From Schistosoma mansoni (lineage: Eukaryota; Platyhelminthes; Trematoda; Strigeidida; Schistosomatidae), in the NCBI RefSeq assembly GCF_000237925.1, contig NC_031498.1, positions 7,626,717 through 7,690,716 of the forward strand: a stretch of DNA of 64,000 bases. Reading direction: 5' to 3'. Position 1 is the first letter of the stretch. The number at the start of each line of letters is the position of its first letter. Under the pieces are notes generated by a model. It ran no database searches. It worked only from the letters and a program-made list of their open reading frames with translations, and was not told where the DNA came from. The translations under genes were made by a program, and so were the position numbers. Shown in pieces: positions 1 through 12,000 of this stretch.

Positions 1-960
1 GTTGCCTATTTCGGTGACAATGTTGTCCGATTCTGTCATATGCAGTGCATATTCTCTTCAAGATTAAAACGGTTACAAGTTGTTATCGACATTCAGTGCA
101 GTCAGCCCGATCATTTCATCATCAAATTCATCTGATACTTAATGGTTAGTGGGTGTCGAGCGATTGATTTTCTCTCAAGTCAATGTGGTCACTGGAAACT
201 TGTCGCTGGATCGTTGGTTACCTGCTACTGTAATCATATTCTGCTGAAAGTTCAAGAAGTAAGATGATATCGATGTTAAATGTCATTTCCTTCTGGAGTT
301 CCTAAAATGTGTTTTGAATTACATATGTTTTTGCCTTTCATGTTTCGTTTGCTAAAGGTTTGAAAAATCAGCAGCAGAGTGGGTTCTGAAGAAATATCCA
401 GATGGAGTTTGGTTCCGTATTAATACCCTCTTCATGTCCCTAGTTTTCTTCGCACTGACGAAGAGTGACATAATATTTTCATGTAAATGAAAAAGGTAGG
501 CGGAAGCCTGTCTCTACAAATAGGTCTCCTCAGGAGCTTGACAATCTACATATTTAAAAAGTCTCCAATAATACTGGTTCAGTTTTCAAGTCCTATGTTC
601 CTTCCTAGGAAATTTTGAGGTCTAGATTCAGATCTATATCTATAGATAGCCTAACTGCTCCACTTTTGGAAGACCCTTGTTTCACAAACACACTACACAC
701 CTGGCCAAACTCAAAACAATCATAACTCCTTGCACCATTATTTTATCGATATGATGAACATGAAAGGATTGATGATAATGTGTGAGGACTAGTAGTGGCA
801 AGAATTTGTATGCTGTCAAACTCATTTGATGAAACAAATGTAATAGAGAATCACATATACTTTAGAAGCAATCGTTCTATGAACTAGTGTAGCCCATTCA
901 CCCAATCTTACTAACTGACCACTTGTTCTCTCATTTCGCGGTTTTTAACTTATCTATGTT
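1..960. other. Unresolved 5' flank, possible upstream exons
   Basis: No confident gene. Two weak candidates lie on the + strand. An ATG at 142 opens 39 codons that stop at a good donor (gtaaga from 260). A second open stretch follows an AG at 356-357 and contains the peptide FEKSAAEWVLKKYP, which looks coding rather than random, then reaches a stop near 479. They could be the 5' exons of EIF4G2 or the end of an unrelated upstream gene. The phase of the first candidate (0) does not match the phase-1 acceptor of the first secure EIF4G2 exon at 2809, so at least one more exon would be needed. Confidence 0.2.
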
Positions 961-1019
961 AATGCAACTTCTTTGGAATTTGAGATTTATGTCTAAGGAA
1001 TACTAAGATTGAGGTTTCT

Positions 1020-2531
1020 GGACAAATATTGAACTCCAACGGTCTAGAATCAGTTTCTCCTGAACTGACCAAGGACAGAGTAAGCAATTCAATCACTGAA
1101 ATTCGAGTACAGGGGAACGAATGGGTGGAACACTTCGAGGAACTCTTGAATAGACCAGCACACATAGATCTTTCTATAGATGTCACTTCACTATTTATCA
1201 AAGAAATCAGGACGGTCATTAGACGAATCAAGAGTGGTAAAGCAGCAGGACCTGACAATATACCAGCTGAGGCTGAAGACATAGAAGTAACTGCAAGTAT
1301 GCTTCACCTCCTATTCAGGAAGATTTGGAAGGAAGAGCAAGTGCCTATGGAGTAGAAAGAAAGACACCTTATCAAGATAACAGAGAAAGGAGATCTGAGC
1401 AAATGTGTGAACTACAGAAGCACCACATTACTGTCAGTACCACGAAATATTTTTATCAAAAGGTTGTTGAACCGGACGTAACAATCAGTAGACGCCCAAC
1501 TTCGAGATCAACAGGCTGGATTCCGTAAGGATCGGTTGTGCACAGACCAAATCGCTACACTGCGGATCATCGCTAAGCAATCAATTGGATGGAATTCGTC
1601 ACTACACATCAACTTCATTGACTATGAGAAAGCGTTTGACAAGGCTGTCTACTCTCCCCCTTCCTCTTTTTTCTTATGGTTGGCTGGATTATGAAGACCT
1701 CTACATCTGACAGGAGGCACGGAATACAATAAACAGGTTGGATGAAACTAGACGATTCGGAATTGGAAGATGATCTAGCTCTTCTATCCCATACACACCA
1801 ACCAGTGCAGATGAAGACAGCAAGCTCTGCATCAGTAGGTGTCAACATGCACAAGAGAAAAAGCAAGATCCCTAAATATGACATGGAGAACACCAACCCA
1901 ATCTCACTCGACGGAGAAGCTATGAATGATGTGAAATCTTTCACGTACCTGGTCAGCATCGATGAAAAATGATGATCTGATGCGGACGTAGAGGTGAGGA
2001 TTTACAAAGCAAGGACATCATTGCTGCAGTTGAAGAACATATGGAACTCAAAACAACTGTCAAACAACATCTCAGTCAAATTCTTCATTATGAACGTCGA
2101 TACAGTCCTGCTATATGAAGCCGAAACTTGGAGAACTGCTCCGACCGTCAGCAAAATGTACAAGTATTTATAAACTATCGTCTACACAAGATATTCGATG
2201 TCCGTTGATCGGAAACCATCAGCAACAGCCTTCTGTGGGAGAGAACAAACGGCCTAACAGTCGAAGAGGAAATTAGGAAAGTACGTTGGGAGTGGATACG
2301 ACACACGCTGAGGAAACCGTCGGACTCTATCAAGAAGCAAGCGCTAACATGGTATCCTGAAGGGGAAAGTAAAAGAGGAAGGTCCAAGAACACGCTGCGC
2401 CAATAATTGGAGTCAGATATGAAAAGGATGAATAGCAACTGAAAAGAACTGCAAAGGGTTGTCTAGAACGGAGTTGGATAGAGAATGCTTGTGAGTGGCC
2501 TATTCCCATCGACAACGGGTAACAGACGTAA
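1020..2531 (+). mobile_element. RTE-A (SR2-like) LINE relic
   Basis: Degenerate non-LTR retrotransposon in the forward direction. Near 1110-1270 the frame reads WVEHFEELLNRPA and IKSGKAAGPDNIPAEA, the segment just before and at the start of the reverse transcriptase of schistosome RTE elements. Around 1600-1640 the motif FIDYEKAFD (RT motif A) is followed directly by text belonging well downstream, so the RT palm, including motif B, is largely deleted. Later pieces match the thumb and C-terminal part up to a terminal GNRR-like end near 2520, followed by a short gtaagtagg tail typical of the family 3' end. Several frames are needed to follow it. It lies upstream of the first secure EIF4G2 exon and is probably inside that gene's first intron. 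The left boundary is approximate. Confidence 0.8.
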
Positions 2532-2808
2532 GTAGGTGGTCACTGATAAATCAAAATCAAACACTTTACAGATTATTTAAAAAGCACCGAAAAAGATGAG
2601 AAGATAGAGATAGCTGCGGGAATAGGAATTATAGTAAACTTGATCTCAATCGTAAATGTCTTGTTTTAATACTTAACAAAACTGGCGGCAGAGTCCATCT
2701 AGTTTCAATTCCCTTGTAAGTGAATGCAAATCTCGTTTGAGGCTCTGTAGTCTGGTCCTAATTTACTCGTAGTGGCCTTCTTTTTCATCTTCAGTGTTTC
2801 TTTTTTAG

Positions 2809-3037
2809 GCGTGGTTTGGGATCAAAGTTATTCGCCCTTTAATATCAACATTCTGGACAAAGCTGGAAGGACTGCTTGCTTAGAGACAGTCGGTCGGAAT
2901 AACAAGTCTTCAGATAGTTACTTTATCTCTAATAAATCAGAAATTTTACGTGAGCCTCACACATTGAGATGGACAGCTGGCGTCACGCTGGCTTCAAAGT
3001 CAAGCCATACCGATTCTATTCGTAAGGAGGTTTTGTT
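2809..3037 (+). CDS. EIF4G2: EIF4G2 exon a (N-terminal, first secure exon)
   Basis: Acceptor AG at 2807-2808 after a pyrimidine tract; donor gtaagt at 3038. It enters in phase 1 and leaves after TT of a Phe codon. It encodes about 76 residues ahead of the MIF4G domain. The piece LRWTAGVTLASKSSH followed by SIRKEVL sits where human DAP5 has KWIPARST and IFRKVRG, the stretch just before ILNKL. Confidence 0.8.
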
Positions 3038-6000
3038 GTAAGTTTGTTCCGTTTAAATAATTTCGAATTAGCATTCTTAATAAGCTTACTGCTGAAAATT
3101 TCGAACAACAAGGTGACAAACTTCTTAGCTTAGATATCACTTCAACTTCCCTTCATGTCATTGCTCAATTAGTAAGCTTATTGCCAGTACTTACCGGTCA
3201 TTTTAGATTTATCAAAAAGCCATCAATGAACCAAAATTTACTTCTTTGTACGCCCAATTGTGTTTAAAACTATGCAGTAGTGTCCCTAATTTCGAGGCAG
3301 GGGGTTCTCAATCGGTAATAAGCTTAAAATTGTTAACCTCCCTTCAGACTTTTCAGATATTCCTAATTAAGTGTTGTGAAGATGAGTTCAAAGCCAGAGA
3401 TGTTTGTGATGACCAGATTTCACGTCAGAAGTGTTTGGGGAATCTACGCTTCATCGCTGAACTTGGGATTTGTGGTGTTGTGTCGGAAAAAGTTCTTCAT
3501 AACTGTGTTCAGGAACTTCTTTCCAGGAAAGGTCAACCTAACTCAGTCAATGATTCGGAGGTACATACATCTGCGCAGGAAAAAGACAAAACAGGCAAGT
3601 TAACTTTTACGGTAAAGAGTAGAATTTTCGTAGCTATGGGGTTAGGTCAGTGTCAGTGGGACATGGATTGGATTAAAGCATGTTCCATGCACGATTGAGT
3701 TGGTGCATGCTGATTGGCTAATTCCTACCATTCAGCGTTAGTCGACACTTGGAGGAGACTCCAGGACCTTCTCATGTAAAAACTATAAATATACTAACGT
3801 ATTTCTTACTCTTTCTTAGTTCAACTACCCTTTGTTATCCGGAACGTTATTCTGTTCCTGTTCAATCATGTTCTGATTTGGGGACTTATCGAGTGATGTC
3901 CAAGAATACTAAGCAATAGGAATAACTGGTTCGTAACAAGAAAAATTATAACAGTCAAGAAATAAGTCTTGTTCAATGAACATTGGAATCTCAATCCGAT
4001 TGATTCAGGCATATGTATATTGTCAACAGCTGTTCCGGGCTGCGTACAAGAGCCTGCGTGCGCTTACCAATTTCCCATTGATCTTGCTTTGAGCTATCAG
4101 GCCTAAACCGTTGTTCACCCGTTCGCTTAGTACTTTGAAGCTACTTGTTTATTTCTAGGTTTTTAACTTTGATTACTGTCCTCTTAAAAGGAACTAATAG
4201 AAATTGCTGTCATTTTACGACATAACTGCTTGTTGTTCTAAACAGAAGTCTGAGTAGGTTAGTGGACACCTATTTTAGGTTGGTTTGCTGATGACTTCCT
4301 CTAGGTTTGATGGTTTTATGAGACATGATTATTCATTTCCCTATTCTTCAGTTTAGGTAAAGTGAAAGAAGTAACCTTCCTCACTAAAATTATGAATACT
4401 GGCATCAAAGACTGCCGTCCCCGAGTTGGATATCTTTGGTTATGATTAGTCCCTGCAATAAATTTAGCTCGTTCATATTTGTTGAGATTCATAGACGTTC
4501 AGTGGAATACTTGGCAGGTTTCGGATCGCCCACTTTTATGAACAGATAAGTATCTGTAAGTTGATCCAGACCATTTGAACACTACTAGTAAAGCACCGGC
4601 TTAGTGACTAAATCACTTGGATTCTAATCAGTAGGTCATATGTTTAGACTCCATACTGCTTTAGGCAACCAGGTAATCCCACTAACCCTCACAATATGCG
4701 TTAAATACAGGCATGTACTCGGTAAATAAGTTACATCATTTTTATAATGTATTGGTTATCATCTCATTTTAGTTTCCACTAAGTCAACCCTCATTATAGG
4801 ATTTTTATGCAGTTGTGTAAATGATTTTTGCAGCCCATACAATTCGGGAGCGCTCTTTGTCCGCCGACTTGGAATGTCTTTGTCAGTTCTTGACTGCTGT
4901 TGGGAAGCACATAGACACACCGAAAGCTAAAAACTTAATGGATCAATATTTTCATCGATTGCGTCGTATATTATCACGCGCCTACGATTCAAATGGATTA
5001 ACATTCAACAAAAATGAGAGTATGTCTACGGAAGGAAAAATCTTTAAGTCGTCTTCGAAAGCGAATGACAACTGTATCTTATCTTCTAGAGTGCGGTTCA
5101 TGGTCGAAGATTTGATAGACCTAAGGGAAAACAATTGGATTCCACGTCGAGCTGGTCAGCGTACAGAAACAAACAAGCCACGTTTCCTTCGAGATATTCG
5201 CTTGGAGATATTAAAAGTAAGATTTTGCTGAATGTTTCATGTTAACGTGAATTTTACTTTTAAAAATCCGTTCATTAAAGTATTTTCTTGCCATTAGGTT
5301 TGTCTTAACGTGGATTAAAAGTTATTTTTTATGCTAGTCACCACATCCAATGTTTGTTAAATTTTGTAGTGGTTCTGTCAGTTTAAATAGCTGACATTTT
5401 GTTAGTAAGTATCAATATTCCACAAAAAATGAAGACAGAGAGACGAAGCGAAACCTCATGACATTTAGTTTTAGTAGTTTGCTAAATTCGCTTCATTAAG
5501 GATCCAGCAAATAAATTGGAGTTGTCTGAAGCCTGTTAAGAATAAGTTGAATGCAGTCTATGTTCTTTAATTTTTGCGTAAACGTTATGTGTAGTTTACT
5601 TACAGGATACATTGTTTTTTACAAATGATGGAGTTGCTTGAAATTATCTAAATACAAATAAAAAAATCATTTCTGCAACCCAATTAATTCACGTTAGTTG
5701 GTAGAAGGAGGTAAATGCTTCTTTGTACTAAGGTTAATGCGGATGCAAATAATCCATTGGTTCTCAATTCCATGGATTGTATTACATTTGAACAACATAA
5801 CAAACTGGTTTTATTCCCTTCTAAAAGGTCACTTATTATCCTAACGTAACTAAATTCTGTTTTCCATTTCCTCCAGATTGTTTTTAATACCACTTTACTT
5901 TTTAGGAATCTGGAGTCCTTGTTGCCCCAACTCCAAGTGAACGCTCTGTCACACAACCAGATGTGCCTGGGAGTGCTTTTATGGGTCACTCATCAGCTTC

Positions 6001-9000
6001 AAGTAACTCTTCAGTGAATGGTGAATTTCCTTTCGTCGGTGGTCTGAGCTCTAGTTCATCGAAAAATAATGGTGGACTTAATACTGGTGAAGCTAAAAGT
6101 TGGATGGAGTTGGCGCGAATGGGTGAAGAACTCTGTCGTCAAAGTCCTCGTGATTTCTGTTTGTTAGATAACAAAAATCGTATTGGAGAAAGCCCTATTA
6201 GTCAATTTCACGGACGTCCACAGGCTGGTATTGCCACATCTAATCGACGCTTTTTGTCTAGCAAAAATGATTTGTCCCATTCAAACAATATTCCTCACCA
6301 AGGCTCAAAACCAAACAACACTGACAGCTGGACCAAAAAAACGGAGAAAATTGAAGTCAGTAGCGATGTAGGGTGGGTACGAGGTGTCAACCCAAAACTA
6401 CGGAACTCCGTTATTACTCTGAGTAACGGCATATCAACTACTAATTCTAATTTACCTCCTCGAATGCTAAGAAAACTGGCTGCGGAAGCTGCTGGAAATT
6501 CACAAGTTAATTCTACATCAAACGTTTTTAACGAAACAAAACAGCCTGCCAATTCGGAAGTACAGAGCTTCCATGCAAAGTCTACTGATAATATAACATC
6601 CATTTCCAAAGTCAGTCCATCCTGCACCACGTCTTTTATCCATTTGATTGAGCAAGTCAGCTCTTCTGATCCTTTTGAGGTAAATCTCGTTAGTCGTTGT
6701 CTCATTAGTTCTGAAACTAAACGTCGTTTTTGGAAGTAATTCTGTTTTACTCAGAATCTTACTGTAGTCTAAGGATTTAACCCTTCATTCTGTTCCATTG
6801 GTTCAAATAATTGGTATTAGTATTTAGTATCTCAGGTCTACTATATTGTCCTATTTTTGTTTTTGGTATTATCGCTTCATTGGCGTATCGTCTTAACATC
6901 TAGTCAAGATATCTGTGGGTTAGTATACTTGATCAAATAATTTATGAAATGAGAGCCAAAATCCCTGTATGTTCTAATCAGTCACTGTTCATGAGAGTCA
7001 ATAAGCACACCGCTGAGCTTGCTTTTATGAACTTTGTCAAAAATAACTATGTAAAACCGACAAGAGGCGTTTGTTACTGTAGTAAAAACCACCACATTTT
7101 AAATCTCAGCAAAATACAGTAATTTCTAAGTTATGTGAAGCCTAACTTTCCTGGCTACAAACTTAGTCCAGTTCCTAGTATGTGTATACAATCAAACTGT
7201 AAGTTTAATAGTAACTCTACACTAGTGATCCTCTTTTTACATTTACATCTATTTACTTTGGTGGTACATGAATGTCGTATTCTACTTGGTAGCATTCAAT
7301 AATGATACCAGTTTATCTCTGGTTGATTTTGTACTTTGGTTGGTGTCCCAACCCATCTAGTAAACAAGTGTAACTGACCTTCATTTGTTTGTGTTTTTTT
7401 CGAAGCCTGCATACTTGCAAAAAGAAAGGTTATCGGTCAATGGCGGAGATGTAGTCAGTACCCAAAAACTTGTTTGGTCTTATCCTAAATGTGTTCCAAA
7501 CACGGCAATTCATGGTAGTTCAAATCCAACTCTTCCGTCTAAACCACAATCTTCTATTTCACGTCCTCCACACTTTATAAACCAGCCGAATTTCCCGGAT
7601 ATTCAAGCATTAGCAGTTCAGAAACCATGTAATCGTAAAGTTGACCAGGCTAGGTTATCTCATTCGAACAACATGGTCCAGCCATCAAATAATCTTGCTG
7701 AAAACAATTACAATACCGCACACGCTGTTGATGAAAACAAGAAAATCGCCCTTAGATTGGTGAGTTTTCGTAGTCTTACTTTCTATTGTAATGTCAACCT
7801 CCAAGATTCAAATATTGCATGTGTAGCCTTATTTACGAATGCAGTATACAGCATTTCGGATAACCAAAACCAACTATTAATCTCCACAGACCATTGAAGG
7901 GTTGGATATTGTCGGACCTGAGGTCTATGGGAAGGATTGAGTTAGATAGCTGAAAGATCGTTCCAAGACTGGGTTTCACTTGACAGCTACTTCTGCAGTG
8001 TCAGAATGGATAGCACTTTAAAAATATGAAATGATGGATATTATAGAACAAGTGTTTAATAATGTGAGTTTTGTATTGATAGGACGAGGAATGCAGACGA
8101 GTAAATGGAATAACGTGCTATTGCTGAGTGCTAATCGTTCACAAGAATGAATTATTTAATTATGTCCCCGGTTGTTTGGATATCAGGAAACGTGAGCACT
8201 AACTAAAGAGTTTTATTAGAGTAAAGTAACATATACAAACTATTAAAAAAGACTACTCACCTTTCAGTCAGTTAAAACCTGACTACTAGGGGTAATTCTT
8301 GCCCATCATATCAGTTGTACTTAGTCTTTGTTTATACTGTCACTGAACGAAACCCGAAGCTATTTTCCCTATTTTATAAAGTCAAACACTCAAACGTAGT
8401 AACTGTAGTAAGTGATTTCAATGTTCAGCGAGGTAACCAATTTAAAATACAGACATTTATTTAAACTATATTTTCATTTGGCGAAGTACTTTTATAACTT
8501 GTCTGTTCACTTTCTAGATATGAGAGTAGTTCCACTATATTTTAATATAGTGAAAATTCCTATATATATTTAGTAAAACAATAATTAAATCACAGATATT
8601 TCTTTTAACCTTGTTTTTCACCATATATATAATACCAATCGGGTAGTAGTGTTACTTTATATTATAATTTTGCAAGTGATTATGAAAATAATGTCGAGTA
8701 ATTAACCAACTGGAAGGATGATTTTGATAAATAAAGTAGTTATTTGTAAAGATTAGAAAAGTCATTAAGCGGTTACCAGATCACCCAATACGTAATAAAA
8801 GAATCGCCAAATATTTTGATAATTGTCAGTTTTTTATTAGCTTTTTGAAAATCAAGAAATGGATATTTGAAATAAATAAATTAATATATTTGTAATATCC
8901 CAATGAGTGTGTGTGGCGCATATGTATCTGGTGCCCTTTTGTACCAATGTGTATGTGTTTAAACAAATAAATAAATAAATCCCAATGAGTAGAGAAATTA

Positions 9001-12000
9001 GATTTTCTGACGTTTCGTGACTCAGTGTAAGCCACTTCTTCAGAGAATAAATAACCGAATTCACATTTATCACTTGCTTGTTCGCTTCTGTGTATTTGGC
9101 TTGTGCCTTGGCTTTCTCTATCCTTGTTCGGCTGGTATTGATTGCTACCCTCTTGTTCCTCCTTTCTTCAATCTTATTTAGTGTATCAACAGTGATCCAT
9201 TCCTTGTGAGGGTGCTTCTTGTGGCTCAGAACCTCCTGACATGTTGAAATGATTGCCTCTTTTATCTCTTTCCAGTTGCTCTCCATAGTAGTTCCCTCTC
9301 CATTGATTAGCTCATGAAAGGCCTGGAACTTGTTGTTGAGGGCTATCTCGAATTTGTTGAGTTTATCAGTATCCCGAAGAAAAGCCGTATGTTGTCCGCC
9401 CCAGTGTCCAGTGATTTTTAAGTTTTAATTTCATCTTGACGGCCAGCAAGTGATGATCTGATGCTATATCAGCTCCTCTCCTGGTTCTCACATCCTCCAT
9501 CGTCCTCATGAACCTTTTGTTAATGCAGATGTGGTCGATCTCGTTCTGCGTAGTGTGTGATCCGGTGAAGTTCATGTGACTTTGTGTATGCGTTTGTGTG
9601 GGAATATAGTGCCGCCTGTGACCAGTTTATTGAAGGCACATAAGTTTGTAAATCTCTCACCATTTTCGTTCCTTTCTCCTAGTCAGTCCATGTCGTCCCA
9701 TGATGTTTTCATATCCGGTGTTGTCCATTCCAATCTTGGCATTGAAATCTCCCATCAGAATGGTCAGGTCCTTTGTTATGCACTTCTAGACGATTGACTG
9801 CAGCCTATCGTAGAATTGATGTTTAACGTCTTCATTGTAGTCGTTGGTAGGCGCATACCATTGGATGACGTTCATTGTAATGCCCTCTTTCTTTGTTTTG
9901 TGTGGGAATATAGTGCCGCCTGTGACCATGAGATTCTCATCCTATAGGTGCATTTTGTGCTTGTTTGGAAAGCATCAACGCAAATCATTGTGTATGTGGG
10001 GCATTTTGTTTTCATATCCGGTGTTGTCCATTCCAATCTTGGCATTGAAATCTCCCATCAGAATGGTCAGGTCCTTTGTTATGCACTTCTAGACGATTGA
10101 CTGCAGCCTATCGTAGAATTGATGTTTAACGTCTTCATTGTAGTCGTTGGTAGGCGCATACCATTGGATGACGTTCATTGTAATGCCCTCTTTCTTTGTT
10201 TTGAAGGAGGCTTTGATGATTCTTGGTCCATGAGATTCTCATCCTATAGGTGCATTTTGTGCTTGTTTGGAAAGCATCAACGCAAATCATTGTGTATGTG
10301 GGGCATTTTCTTCTTCATGGCCGGAGTATAACAGAAGCTTTCCCGAAGATAGTCGTTGTTGTTCAACCTGCGTCCAATGTGTTTCACTGATTCCAAGCAC
10401 CTCCAGGTTGTATTTCCTCGTTTTTGCAGCAATTTTGAAGACTCTCCCGGTCTCCCATATTGTACAAGCACTCCATGTACCCATAAAAATTGTTGCTCTA
10501 GTTTTCAGAAGGGGGATCAGCCTCGTGGCTTCCGAAGGAATTCGGCTTTCATCATGTGGCGTCATAATTCTTCTGAATGAAAACCTATCTCCCAGAGCAG
10601 CGTTTAAATGATTTGATCGTGTGTGACCGACCTCAAGCAGTTGTCCCTTGGGCACTGCGGTCACGCTCTCAGGTCGTTAAGACCACTTCTAACCCAATTT
10701 CCTTTTCAGGTACCCCTAGAAGAACCCTTCCACGGTGTGGGCAACCGGGAAGTGATAACTGCCCTCATACCCCTAACAGCACTCAAGACCACTGTATTCA
10801 TAATCAACCTCCTTCAATTCCTACTATTCCTTCTACCTTGACTTTCAACACTAAACTTCCTCTCTCGGTTTCCTCCTCAAGTGTCACCATGGCCAACGAT
10901 TCTAGTGCGCGAAACACTGTCCCAGGTCTACTAAGACCTCGCTCCAAACTTCACATTGGAGCCTTCAACGTACGTACTTTAAGTCAAATCGGTCAACAAG
11001 CCTCCTTAGCTAAAACCCTAGAATCTCGTACCATTGATGTATGCTGTGTCTCCGAAACACGCATACAGGATCCCAGTGTGGTCATTCACTTGACCTCACC
11101 TCGCCAAAATGGACAGCCAACGAAATACACCCTCCGTGTGTCTGGCGACCCGTTGGCTAGTTCTCGTGAACTTGCAGGTGTAGGCATAGCACTAAGTACA
11201 AGGGCAGAACAGGCACTACTAGAATGGATCCCCGTTAACAGTCGCCTGTGTGCTGTCCGGCTAAATGGCTCCGTAAGAACTCGGAAGGATAGAGACACAC
11301 GTCGTTGCCTTTTCGTCGTTTCTGCCTACGCTCCCACTGACTGTAGCCATGATGAAGTGAAAGATGACTTTTACAGAAAACTCTCTGCGCTTCTTCAGAA
11401 AGCTAAGCGCTCAGACATAGTAGTCGTAGCGGGTGACTTTAATGCCCAGGTAGGCAGCTTAAATCAAACAGAAAGACATTTAGGTGGGTGTTTTAGTATT
11501 CCGGCTCAACGAACCGATAATGGTGATCGTCTGTTGCAACTATGCTCAGACAATCGTTTATTTTTAGCAAGCACTAATTTTAAACATAAGGAGAGACATC
11601 GTCTAACATGGCGACCACCTGCACCAAACCAACGATGGACTCAAATAGACCATATTGTCATCAGTCATCGTTGGAGAGGCTCAATAGCGGCTGTAGGCAA
11701 CACCAGGCAACTATTCAGACTAATAAAAGAAACCGGAATTAAGAAGTCAAGTGTAAGTGAGACAATCTCGGAAAAAGACGGAACCCTTATCTGCTCTCAA
11801 CCCAAACGTTTAGAACGATGGGCGGAACACTTTAAGGAGCAGTTTAGCTGGCCTTCAGCTACTGCACAACTACCCACTATTCCCAGACAGTCTGAATGGA
11901 ACATTGATGTAGGTTTCCCGACCCTACCTGAAGTTCAAAAGGCTATAACTAATCTGAAGCGAGGAAGAGCAGCTGGTCCAGATGGATTGGCTCCAGAGGT

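Larger units (their letters stand above)
3595..4833 (+). other. EIF4G2 intron with GC donor
   Basis: The donor is gcaagt instead of gtaagt and the acceptor is tttttgcag. The in-frame GT choices nearby give the wrong phase for the next exon. The intron carries an LTR-like stretch (3651-3938) and a SINE-C copy (about 4590-4735). Confidence 0.75.

Noticed and set aside
3376-3603. 75-codon alternative frame
   Set aside because: Shadow of EIF4G2 exons in another frame.
3651-3938. Confident LTR retrotransposon
   Set aside because: Only the TG...CA ends and a TATA-like box support it; no paired repeat, no internal region and no target duplication, so it is kept only as a low-confidence fossil.
10577-10888. 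N-terminal 104 codons of the long open frame before the ATG at 10889
   Set aside because: It begins inside the neighbouring RTE-A relic and runs through the RTE-B leader; the open reading appears fortuitous.
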